Shown one piece after another: positions 6,444-13,832 of a DNA stretch of 19,090 nucleotides. Position 1 is the stretch's first letter; each line of letters begins with the position of its first letter. This DNA comes from Clostridia bacterium. Its GTDB lineage: Bacteria > Bacillota > Clostridia > TANB77 > CAG-508. Where the stretch lies: NCBI GenBank assembly GCA_900754085.1, contig CAAEBO010000015.1, forward strand, positions 1-19,090, in the 5' to 3' direction. The notes beneath the pieces were generated by a model that was given only the letters and a program-made list of their open reading frames with translations, was not told the origin of the DNA and searched no databases. The translations under genes were made by a program, and so were the position numbers.

Positions 6444-7106
6444 TTATTTTTGTTTTCTATTATATTCTACTAACTTTTTTTCGTTTTTATATGTAATAGT
6501 TGTTAATGTTATTACTGCTAATATAATTCCTAGTGGTAATGTGTAGTAGCTAATAGGTATTCTTGCTATTGTTAATATGCTTAAATATAATGCTTCTATT
6601 ATTATTGGCCAAATAACTAATTTTGCTATAACTTTTGCTAGTTCTATTTTTCTAAATCTTATAATTGAATATATGATTATTAATACTGCTGAAATTGCTA
6701 TTGGAACAATGTAGTTTGACATTATATCTCTTCCTCTATAATGTGGTACATCTACAATTGTTAAGTCTTCTTTTGTTAAAGTTGTTCCATATTTTTCGTT
6801 TACTTTTGTTACTAAATTGTTTAATTTTTCGTCATTGCTTTCTCTTACTGTAATTGCTACAGAATCATTAAAAAATTCTATTTTTTGTATTAATACTTCT
6901 TTTGTACTAAAAGCTTCTTTTGCAATTGCTTCTACATCTGATTTTGTATAATCTTTTCCAATGTACATTTCTACTCTAACAGAGTCATCATATGCTAAAC
7001 TAAATTTAAATTTTGCTGTACAACCTACTACTATACCTGCAATTATAATAATCGCTATTAATATATATAGTAATTTATTTTTCATTTTAGTTTTCTTGCG
7101 TTCCAT
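6444..7106 (-). CDS. secF: SecF-like protein, shortened and diverged
   Basis: SecF with SecD forms the membrane subcomplex that uses the proton gradient to help SecYEG complete protein export. This 220-residue protein has TM1 (about 11-29), an extracytoplasmic domain (30-128) and three more membrane segments (130-150, 157-183, 187-206). It then ends in a basic tail. Typical SecF has about 290-320 residues and six segments, so TM5 and TM6 are missing. The usual DFxGG motif after TM1 and the ND-containing motif of TM4 are also not seen. Identification rests on the position 17 bases after the SecD-like gene, the topology, and the KDYTKSDVEAIAKEAF stretch (51-66). The frame is intact with a normal ribosome site, so this looks like lineage-specific reduction and not a broken gene. 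Confidence 0.72.
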   Translation of the reverse strand: MERKKTKMKNKLLYILIAIIIIAGIVVGCTAKFKFSLAYDDSVRVEMYIGKDYTKSDVEAIAKEAFSTKEVLIQKIEFFNDSVAITVRESNDEKLNNLVTKVNEKYGTTLTKEDLTIVDVPHYRGRDIMSNYIVPIAISAVLIIIYSIIRFRKIELAKVIAKLVIWPIIIEALYLSILTIARIPISYYTLPLGIILAVITLTTITYKNEKKLVEYNRKQK

Positions 7107-7123
7107 TTTTTCACCCTCTCAAA

Positions 7124-8692
7124 TTATTTTTCTTCTGCTTTTATAATTAAATTCTTAGTTACAATCAAATTATATATAATTGATGTTGTAAGTCCCCAGA
7201 ATACAACCATTCCAAAACTATAAATTGGAATAAATGAATTAAATGCAAATACTATTGCTATTATATATGCTGGTACTAACATCATACAGAATTTTACTAC
7301 CACATTTTTTATTACTTTATCATTTTCTTTTTTACCCTTTATAGCTTTTAATAACATATAAAGTAATACATAGTTTAATAACGCAATTAATGATAAACCT
7401 ATAATTCCACCAATTCCTATTTCTACATTTGTTAATCTTAAGATTAATAATGTAACAGCCATAAATCCTATGTTAGAAATTGTAGCTAGTATTCCATTTA
7501 CTCTAAACTTAATTATTAAGAAGATAAATAATAGAGCTAAAACAGCCAATAATACTATTATTGTATTTCTTAAGAATTCTACTGTTATAGAAGATTCTAT
7601 ATATTTATTTCCTTCTAATGAATATGTAATTGGCATTACACCATTTTTTATTAGTGATGCCATAGATTGAGCTTGTACCATGTATGTATCTAATTTATTG
7701 TTTTCATCAGTTGTAGATAATGCACTTCCTGTTCCTATTAATAAATCTAATGTTCCTGTTGTATTTTCTTCTGAAAATTGTTGACCTGGTGCTATTGTTG
7801 TACCATCTATTACCATATCTATTTTTTTAGTATTTTGCTCTGCATTTTCTGTTCCTTCTGTTGTAGTTTCGTTTGTTGCCTCATTTGCTGTTTCATTTAC
7901 ATTTAAGTCTGCTTCTGTAATTTCATTTGATACAGTATTATTTGCTACTGTGTTCTCTGTTTCTTGTTTTACATTACTATTATATGTTTTTGATATTTCT
8001 TGTAATTTTTCTTTTCCTTGTTTATTAAATACTATCTCTAGGTATACATTTACCCCTGCTTGTGTATTGTTGTATAAAACTTTTGCGTCTTTTACATCAT
8101 CATTATTTAATAAAATTTCTCCTGTTTCTGAATCTTTTAATTCAAATTTTCCTACTTCTGATAGTGTAGATATTATATCATCTGTTGAACTATCTTCTTT
8201 TAGTTCTATAACTATATTACCATTATCTTTATCTTGTCTTACTTTGTAATCTGTAACTCCAGATGTTTTTAATCTATTTATTAAAATTTGTTTTGATTTC
8301 TCGTAATTTTCTGAATTTAATGTTTCTTCCTTATTAGTTTCTTCAGAACTTTTTTTGTAATTATTCTCTGTAATTACTTCTTCCGTATAGCCTTGGCTTG
8401 AAAGTTCTTCTTCCGTTCCTTCTGCAATTTTTGTTCCTTCTTGGTCTGTTAATGTTATTGTATCTTCTTTCTCAACATTTAACTGAATTATTCTATTACC
8501 TTTTATGTCTGATCCTAATATAAAATCTGGAATAATATCTGACATTTCATTTTTGTCCTTAACATATATTCCTACAAAAGATACAATAGATAATAAAATA
8601 ACAATAACTATTATTAGTGTTGTTCTTAATCCTCTCAATTTGTTTGTTTCTTTTGCTCTTTGCTCTTTTTTTAGCTTTTCTTCCTTGTTCAC
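7124..8692 (-). CDS. secD: SecD-like protein, diverged
   Basis: The 522-residue protein has a basic N-terminus, TM1 (about 22-45), a large extracytoplasmic domain and five C-terminal membrane segments (about 373-515). Remnants of SecD motifs are visible. FILGSDIKGNRIIQLNVE (57-74) stands for the family LGLDLRGG motif, and the IDMVIDGTTIAPGQ region (291-304) for the P1 domain. A segment rich in Asn, Thr and Glu (about 243-290) is inserted in the extracytoplasmic domain. The TM4 motif normally reads AVDANV; here it reads ALLNYV (437-442), so the conserved Asp is replaced by Leu. The start is GTG at 8692 with AAGGAGGAG 5-6 bases upstream. It is followed closely by the SecF-like gene and probably forms an operon with it. 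The role in export is inferred. Confidence 0.8.
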   Translation of the reverse strand: MNKEEKLKKEQRAKETNKLRGLRTTLIIVIVILLSIVSFVGIYVKDKNEMSDIIPDFILGSDIKGNRIIQLNVEKEDTITLTDQEGTKIAEGTEEELSSQGYTEEVITENNYKKSSEETNKEETLNSENYEKSKQILINRLKTSGVTDYKVRQDKDNGNIVIELKEDSSTDDIISTLSEVGKFELKDSETGEILLNNDDVKDAKVLYNNTQAGVNVYLEIVFNKQGKEKLQEISKTYNSNVKQETENTVANNTVSNEITEADLNVNETANEATNETTTEGTENAEQNTKKIDMVIDGTTIAPGQQFSEENTTGTLDLLIGTGSALSTTDENNKLDTYMVQAQSMASLIKNGVMPITYSLEGNKYIESSITVEFLRNTIIVLLAVLALLFIFLIIKFRVNGILATISNIGFMAVTLLILRLTNVEIGIGGIIGLSLIALLNYVLLYMLLKAIKGKKENDKVIKNVVVKFCMMLVPAYIIAIVFAFNSFIPIYSFGMVVFWGLTTSIIYNLIVTKNLIIKAEEK

Positions 8693-8750
8693 TTCTTCTC
8701 CTCCTTAGTTAAAAACATTGAATATAGTCTTGTTAAATTCTATCTTAAAT

Positions 8751-8791
8751 TATAAAAAAATTCAACTATTTTTTCCTAAATAGTTGAATTT
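8751..8791 (-). terminator. Terminator of the queA operon
   Basis: AAATTCAACTATTT (8758-8771) and its perfect complement (8778-8791) form a 14-bp stem with a 6-base loop. On the minus strand a run of T follows (8751-8757). It separates the TIGR04086 gene from secD. I found no good promoter for secDF after it, so secDF may rely on readthrough or a weak promoter. Confidence 0.88.
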
Positions 8792-8815
8792 TATAGATAT
8801 ACATTTTTTTAATAT

Positions 8816-9205
8816 TTAATTTTTCTTATTAAGATTAACACCTAAAATTCCACCTATTCCTCCAGAAATAATTCCCAATATTATTAGTAAAATAGTTTTA
8901 CTAGAAAAATTTATATTTCCAGAAAATATTAGTGAAATTAACAAATATAATAATATATACAAAAATCCTATTATTAGTCCATTTATAATTCCTCTTTTTT
9001 GTAACTTTATTGTTGCTACAGAACTTCCTATTAAAATAGCTAATGTATTTAGTGCTACTACTAATGTTGGAATAGCACTATCCGATATTGTTGAATATGT
9101 CATTATTACAGATAATATAATGAGTGATAAAATATTTATGCAAAATGCTATTATTTCACCTTTTAAAATGGCAATTCCATTCTTTTTTAATAATCCCTCT
9201 TCCAT
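8816..9205 (-). CDS. TIGR04086-type four-span membrane protein
   Basis: The 129-residue protein is almost entirely hydrophobic, with four predicted membrane segments (about 14-37, 45-66, 73-95, 103-124), a Gly-rich last segment (GIISGGIGGILG) and a short basic C-terminus. Size, topology, the KGEIIA segment near the N-terminus and its place beside the tgt-sec cluster fit the TIGR04086 (YrzE-like) family, whose function is unknown. The AGGGAGG ribosome site lies 7-8 bases before the ATG but inside a 12-bp hairpin (9211-9244). Translation may therefore depend on ribosomes arriving from the WG-repeat gene or on melting of that hairpin. Confidence 0.8.
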   Translation of the reverse strand: MEEGLLKKNGIAILKGEIIAFCINILSLIILSVIMTYSTISDSAIPTLVVALNTLAILIGSSVATIKLQKRGIINGLIIGFLYILLYLLISLIFSGNINFSSKTILLIILGIISGGIGGILGVNLNKKN

Positions 9206-9210
9206 AGTTT

Positions 9211-9244
9211 AAGCCTCCCTAATAAATTTTATTTAGGAAGGCTT
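9211..9244 (-). promoter_or_regulatory. Hairpin burying the ribosome site of the TIGR04086 gene
   Basis: In the minus-strand RNA, AAGCCUUCCUAA pairs with UUAGGGAGGCUU over 12 bp including one G-U pair, with a 10-base loop. The second arm contains the AGGGAGG ribosome site. No U-tract follows: the next bases are AAACU and then the start codon, so it is not a terminator. It begins 12 bases after the stop of the WG-repeat gene. Confidence 0.65.
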
Positions 9245-9256
9245 ATTTTTATGCTA

Positions 9257-10708
9257 TTAATTTTTTACTAATTCGTTTGTATCTGATGTTCCATTATTTA
9301 TATTCATATTGTTGTTTAAATTTGAATCATTAATATTAGTATTTACTTTTTTAATTCCATTTGCTTTAAATACTTCATCTAGATTTCCTTGTTGTCCATT
9401 CATTTCTAAATAATATACATCTTTACCATTTTCTGTTCTATAATATATGTTATCTAATACAAATCCAACTAATTGTTCCCCTAAAGGATTATATACAGCA
9501 TATTTCTTATTTCTATCGTTTTCACTTAATTGTTTTCCAACTATAATTCCTTCATAGTCATCTAGCAATACTGCATTATTTGCAGATTTTGTTTGTTGTG
9601 AAGATACTATACAACCTATACTATCATATTCTATTGGTAAAATCATTTCTCCACTTACATTAAATAATCCCCATTTTTCGTCTCTTTGTACAGGAATTAT
9701 AGAATCATAAAATAAGTATTGATTCTCATTTTTTAAGCTTGGGTATTGGTCTTTATTTACACCAATTTGGTCATATTCTGAATATAATATTTGTCTTTCA
9801 CTCTTATTTATTACTCCATATTTATCAGAAGATTTTACTATGTACAATCCTGCATTCTTATCTAATAATTTTATAGAATCATAATTCATAGAAATCTTAC
9901 TTTGTCCTAATTCACTTATAATTCCATATTTATCATTGCTTTCTACTAAAAATTCATCTGTTGTTTCTAGCCATTGCACACTTTCGTAACGAGCACCAGC
10001 AATTTCTTGTCCATCTGGTCTAATAATACCTATTAAACCATTTTCTTTCTTTGCTACAATCATGTCTGATGCAAGCGCTTTTTTATTAACAAAATTAGAA
10101 TCTACAGAATTATATCCTAAGCTTGCAATTTTTGTTTGATATTGTTCGTATAAAAATTCTGTTCCTGCTAAAACGATTTTATTTGTTGCTTGATTATAAT
10201 TTACTTTTGCATTTAATAATGTTTGTAAATCTTCAACATAAGCATATAGTTGTCCATTTGCATATTTAATTTTTTCTGATAAATACATATAGCCATATTC
10301 ATTATCTTTAGTGTCTTCTTTTAATAATATTTTATTAATTTTATTTTCATTTGCTTTAATTTCTACTACTTCGTCTGCACACTGTACTACACCAGAGTTA
10401 GGGTTTTCTGTGTTTTGACCATATTCCCCATTTAAGTATTGGTATCCTTTTACACGTGGTGCAATATCTGAAACTGATACAAATATTTTCCCTGTCTGTT
10501 CATCTGTTATAATAGTAGTTTCTTTTAATGGCATTCCAATTCCATCAACTGTAATTCCCCATTCTAAACTTTGGAAATACATCATTGCTACAACAATTCC
10601 TATTATTAGTATTATTGCTACAACTATACAAGAAATTATAATTACACTATTTCTTTTTACTTTTTTCTTCTGCTCTTTAAACAGTTCTTCATCATCAAAT
10701 AAATCCAT
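9257..10708 (-). CDS. Membrane-anchored WG-repeat protein with copper-amine-oxidase-N-like region
   Basis: The 483-residue protein starts with a short acidic-then-basic cytoplasmic tail and a single membrane segment (about 20-44), placing the rest outside the membrane. Residues about 50-182 resemble the copper amine oxidase N-terminal-like domain seen in many Firmicutes surface proteins. That domain ends in the typical phrase LQTLLNAKVNYNQATNKIVL (161-180). Five WG-type repeats follow at about 222-247, 258-283, 295-318, 343-368 and 401-424, for example DEKWGLFNVSGEMILPIEYD (343-362). The C-terminal tail is Asn-rich and probably disordered. WG repeats are thought to form a beta-propeller or solenoid used for binding; no catalytic residues are visible. 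It lies 17 bases after tgt in the same unit. A role at the cell envelope is likely; the precise role is unknown. Confidence 0.85.
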   Translation of the reverse strand: MDLFDDEELFKEQKKKVKRNSVIIISCIVVAIILIIGIVVAMMYFQSLEWGITVDGIGMPLKETTIITDEQTGKIFVSVSDIAPRVKGYQYLNGEYGQNTENPNSGVVQCADEVVEIKANENKINKILLKEDTKDNEYGYMYLSEKIKYANGQLYAYVEDLQTLLNAKVNYNQATNKIVLAGTEFLYEQYQTKIASLGYNSVDSNFVNKKALASDMIVAKKENGLIGIIRPDGQEIAGARYESVQWLETTDEFLVESNDKYGIISELGQSKISMNYDSIKLLDKNAGLYIVKSSDKYGVINKSERQILYSEYDQIGVNKDQYPSLKNENQYLFYDSIIPVQRDEKWGLFNVSGEMILPIEYDSIGCIVSSQQTKSANNAVLLDDYEGIIVGKQLSENDRNKKYAVYNPLGEQLVGFVLDNIYYRTENGKDVYYLEMNGQQGNLDEVFKANGIKKVNTNINDSNLNNNMNINNGTSDTNELVKN

Positions 10709-10725
10709 ACTCTTCCCCCTATTTA

Positions 10726-11859
10726 CTATTCTTTTGTGTCATATCCGTATTTTTTGTAAAATTCTTTTCTGAAATTTCCAAAATTGTCGTTTTCTATTTC
10801 AATTCTAACTCTTTCCATAAGTTTAGTCAAGAAGTAGACATTATGAATTGAAAGTAGTCTTACACCTAAAATTTCTTTTGCTTTTATTAAATGTCTAATA
10901 TATGCTCTTGTATAATTTCTACATGCGTAACAATCGCATTCACTGTCTATAGGTCCCCAATCTTTTTCGTAAGTTGCATTTCTTATTACAACTTTTCCAT
11001 TCCATGTCATTGCTGTTCCATTTCTTGCAATTCTTGTTGGCAATACACAATCACACATATCTATTCCAGCCATAGCTGCTTCTATTAAATAGTCTGGTGA
11101 GCCTACTCCCATTAAATATCTTGGTTTATTTTCTGGCATAAGTGGTGCTGTAAACCTAAGGATATCTAAAAATTCTTCTTTAGGCTCACCTACACTTATC
11201 CCACCTATTGCATAACCTGGTAAATCTAATTTAGCTAAATCTCTTGTAGATTTCTCTCTTAAATCTTTATAAAATCCACCTTGTATAATTCCAAATAAAC
11301 CTTGGTCTTCTGGTCTTGAGTGTGCTTCTTTACATCTTTTTGCCCATCTTGTAGTTCTTTCCATAGATTTTTTTGTATAATCATATGTTGAAGGATATGG
11401 ACAACATTCATCAAATGCCATCATTATGTCAGACCCTAAAATATTTTCTGTATTCATTACACTTTCTGGTGTAAATATTATTTTTCTTCCATCTAAGTGT
11501 GATCTAAATTCTACACCTTCTTCTGTTATTTTTCTAAGTCCACTTAAACTAAAAACTTGAAATCCTCCACTATCTGTTAAAATAGCTCTATCCCAATTCA
11601 TAAATTTGTGAAGTCCACCTGCTTCTTTTATTACCTCTTCTCCTGGTCTTAAATATAAATGATATGTATTTGATAGTATAATTTTAGCATCTATCTCATT
11701 TTTTAGTTCATCAGGTGTCATGCTTTTTACTGTTGCTTGAGTTCCAACAGGCATAAATACTGGTGTTTGTATATCTCCATGTGGAGTATGTACAACTCCT
11801 CTTCTTGCACCAGTTTGTTTACATTTATGAATTAATTCATATGTTATTGCTGGTTTCAT
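10726..11859 (-). CDS. tgt: tRNA-guanine transglycosylase
   Basis: The 377-residue enzyme swaps guanine for preQ1 at position 34 of tRNAs with GUN anticodons (Asp, Asn, His, Tyr). D96 in TDSGGFQ is the expected general acid/base. D270 in DMCDCVLPTR is the expected nucleophile. The zinc site is C308, C310, C313 and H339, with the CxCxxC spacing of the family. Length is normal for bacterial TGT. AAGGAGG sits just before the ATG. It follows queA after 53 bases with no terminator, so the two consecutive steps of queuosine synthesis are co-transcribed. Confidence 0.97.
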   Translation of the reverse strand: MKPAITYELIHKCKQTGARRGVVHTPHGDIQTPVFMPVGTQATVKSMTPDELKNEIDAKIILSNTYHLYLRPGEEVIKEAGGLHKFMNWDRAILTDSGGFQVFSLSGLRKITEEGVEFRSHLDGRKIIFTPESVMNTENILGSDIMMAFDECCPYPSTYDYTKKSMERTTRWAKRCKEAHSRPEDQGLFGIIQGGFYKDLREKSTRDLAKLDLPGYAIGGISVGEPKEEFLDILRFTAPLMPENKPRYLMGVGSPDYLIEAAMAGIDMCDCVLPTRIARNGTAMTWNGKVVIRNATYEKDWGPIDSECDCYACRNYTRAYIRHLIKAKEILGVRLLSIHNVYFLTKLMERVRIEIENDNFGNFRKEFYKKYGYDTKE

Positions 11860-11912
11860 ATTTTCCTCCTTACTTAAATTTTAATACTTAATTTCAAAAA
11901 TTTTATATTATT

Positions 11913-12935
11913 TTAGTTTATAAACATTGCATCCCCAAAACTAAAAAATCTATATCTTTCCTTTACAGCTTCATTATAAGCTCTCATAATATACTCTTTT
12001 CCTGCCAAAGCTGAAACAAGCATTATTAATGTAGATTCTGGTAAATGGAAGTTTGTAATTAATCCATCCAAACATTTAAATTTATACCCTGGGTATATAA
12101 ATATTTGTGTATCCCCTTCTGTAGGTTTTACAAATCCTTTTTCATCTGCTATTGTTTCTAATACCCTACAAGATGTAGTTCCTACTCCAATAACTCTTTT
12201 TCCATTCTTTTTAGCATTATTTATCTTGTCTACATCTTCTTGCTTTATATAATAATGTTCTGAATGCATATGGTGTTCTTCTACATTCTCTACTTTTACT
12301 GGTCTAAAAGTTCCAATTCCTACATGTAATGTTACATTTGCGACTTCTACCCCTTTTTGTTTTAATTTTTCAAAAAGTTCTGGTGTAAAATGTAACCCTG
12401 CTGTTGGCGCTGCGGCTGATCCCTCATATCTTGCATATACTGTTTGATATCTATCATTATCTTTTAATGATTCGTGAATATATGGTGGTAATGGCATTAG
12501 TCCAATTTTGTCTAATATTTCATTAAATATTCCATCATATTTAAATTCTACTTTTCTAGTTCCACCTGGCATTATGTCTAATACTGTTGCTTTTAATAAT
12601 CCGTCACCAAATTCTACTTCTGTACCAGGTTTTAATTTATGTCCAGGTCTTACTATAGATTCCCATATATCTCCTTCTATTTGGTTTAATAGAAGAAATT
12701 CTATTTTAGCTCCTGTTGCTTTCTTTCCATATAATCTTGCTGGTATAACTTTAGTATTATTCCTTACTAAGCAATCTCCTGGTTCTAAATAATCTATTAT
12801 ATCTTTAAATTTTTTATGTTCTATACTTTGGTCTTCCCTATTTAAAACCATTAGTCTAGATTCATCTCTTTTTTCTATTGGTGTTTGTGCTATTAATTCT
12901 TCTGGTAAATCATAATAAAAGTCTGAAACGTTCAC
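11913..12935 (-). CDS. queA: S-adenosylmethionine:tRNA ribosyltransferase-isomerase
   Basis: The 340-residue enzyme transfers and isomerises the ribosyl group of S-adenosylmethionine onto preQ1-modified tRNA, making epoxyqueuosine directly downstream of Tgt. The N-terminal signature is YDLPEELIAQTPIEKRDESRLMV (8-30), quoted by position because it is family-typical. The GSAAAPTAGLHFTPEL segment and the C-terminal FHLPESTLIMLVSA and RFFSFGDAMFI motifs are all present. The start is GTG at 12935 with TAGGAGA upstream. It is the first gene of the queA-tgt-WG-TIGR04086 unit. No preQ1 riboswitch-like leader was recognised; the 5' leader is only about 55 bases. Confidence 0.96.
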   Translation of the reverse strand: MNVSDFYYDLPEELIAQTPIEKRDESRLMVLNREDQSIEHKKFKDIIDYLEPGDCLVRNNTKVIPARLYGKKATGAKIEFLLLNQIEGDIWESIVRPGHKLKPGTEVEFGDGLLKATVLDIMPGGTRKVEFKYDGIFNEILDKIGLMPLPPYIHESLKDNDRYQTVYARYEGSAAAPTAGLHFTPELFEKLKQKGVEVANVTLHVGIGTFRPVKVENVEEHHMHSEHYYIKQEDVDKINNAKKNGKRVIGVGTTSCRVLETIADEKGFVKPTEGDTQIFIYPGYKFKCLDGLITNFHLPESTLIMLVSALAGKEYIMRAYNEAVKERYRFFSFGDAMFIN

Positions 12936-12997
12936 TTAAAAAATCTCCTATCTGTTAATTGTAATTTTCTTGCAAATATATTGCAAAACTCAAGATT

Positions 12998-13026
12998 ATT
13001 ATACTATATTTTTTATGTATACTCAA
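12998..13026 (-). promoter_or_regulatory. Promoter of the queA operon
   Basis: On the minus strand TTGAGT (13021-13026) and a perfect TATAAT (12998-13003) are exactly 17 bases apart, right after the stop codon of the kinase-like gene. The leader contains a small TTGCAA-ATATA-TTGCAA repeat (12970-12986) of unknown significance. Confidence 0.78.
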
Positions 13027-13029
13027 GTA

Positions 13030-13605
13030 TTAAAATCCTATTTTTTCTTTTAATTCTTGCTTTGTTAATTCTAAGTCTTTGCTATTTTCTATTCTTAAGC
13101 AATGTATATTTTTATATTTATTTTCTATTTCATCAGCCATCTCTAAGTATACTCTTTGTTGCATTATACTTTTTTCACTTTCAAATTTTGCATATTTTGT
13201 TATTGCTTTATTTTTTCTTTCAAGTCTTTTAGAAAATAAATTTTCGTCTTCTAAATATAATGTTATATAATATATTTCAAAATCTAGTTTACTAAAATTA
13301 TCTAATAGCTTTTCATAAACATCTGTAAAAGAATACTCTTTATAACCAAGTCTACAATAATTTTCCTCTGTAAAAAATGTTCTATCAAATACTAAATTAA
13401 TACTTTTATTTTCTAAATCTTTTAAATATCTTATTAGTCCTTCATACATTTCTTCTGCTTTCTTTTTTCCTTCTTTTGAGCTATCTGCAGTTCCACATAA
13501 TCTATATAAATTTGTATATGACATTGCATATCTTAAATAATCTGTAATTGTTGTTTTTCCTGCACCTTGTGGACCTTCTACTACTATTAATTTTGAATTT
13601 GCCAT
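13030..13605 (-). CDS. P-loop nucleoside/nucleotide kinase-like protein
   Basis: The 191-residue soluble protein has a Walker A loop GPQGAGKT (11-18). It has a second motif FDRTFFTEENYCRLGY (73-88), in which DRT matches the DR-x signature of thymidylate kinases and deoxynucleoside kinases. A basic lid-like stretch KRLERKNKA follows (126-134). The layout resembles the dTMP kinase/dNK superfamily, but the sequence is divergent from housekeeping Tmk. The substrate is unknown; it could be a deoxynucleoside or nucleotide kinase for salvage. AGGGGG upstream supports the start. It has its own promoter (13637-13665) and is followed immediately by the queA promoter, so it is probably a single-gene unit with readthrough. 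Confidence 0.8.
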   Translation of the reverse strand: MANSKLIVVEGPQGAGKTTITDYLRYAMSYTNLYRLCGTADSSKEGKKKAEEMYEGLIRYLKDLENKSINLVFDRTFFTEENYCRLGYKEYSFTDVYEKLLDNFSKLDFEIYYITLYLEDENLFSKRLERKNKAITKYAKFESEKSIMQQRVYLEMADEIENKYKNIHCLRIENSKDLELTKQELKEKIGF

Positions 13606-13636
13606 TTTTTATTCCCCCTAGAATTTAATTATTTGT

Positions 13637-13665
13637 ATTATATAAAAATGTGTATTTTTTTACAA
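13637..13665 (-). promoter_or_regulatory. Promoter of the kinase-like gene
   Basis: On the minus strand TTGTAA (13660-13665) and a perfect TATAAT (13637-13642) are 17 bases apart, about 31 bases upstream of the start codon. A nearby TTGACA (13669-13674) has no matching -10 at the right distance. Confidence 0.62.
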
Positions 13666-13749
13666 GAATTTTGTCAAAGTTTGTAATTGTATTTTTACAT
13701 AAAAAACCTACCTACTATTAATCTAAAATTCTCTAGTATAAAAATAGAA

Positions 13750-13788
13750 CTTAATATTCTACTTTTATAATTTTAGTAAAATATTAAG
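13750..13788 (-). terminator. Probable terminator of ileS
   Basis: The arms at 13750-13763 and 13775-13788 pair along 14 bp in the minus-strand RNA with one G-U pair and an 11-base loop, followed by TTCTATTTTTATAC. The stem is almost all A-U, so efficiency is uncertain. The rest of the 13606-13832 gap holds only the kinase-gene promoter. Confidence 0.6.
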
Positions 13789-13832
13789 CTCGTTATCATA
13801 TTATTAAATTCAAACAAATTACTCACATTAAA

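Noticed and set aside
7470..8708. Several plus-strand open frames opposite secD
   Set aside because: They are antisense to a confident gene, lack ribosome sites and have the Ser/Phe-rich composition of a reversed coding strand.
12936..12997. preQ1 riboswitch ahead of queA
   Set aside because: The leader is only about 55 bases and shows no preQ1-type pseudoknot sequence, only a short TTGCAA repeat.
12508..13270. Plus-strand open frames opposite queA and the kinase-like gene
   Set aside because: They run antisense to genes with clear motifs; strings of Leu, Phe and Tyr come from reversed AT-rich codons.
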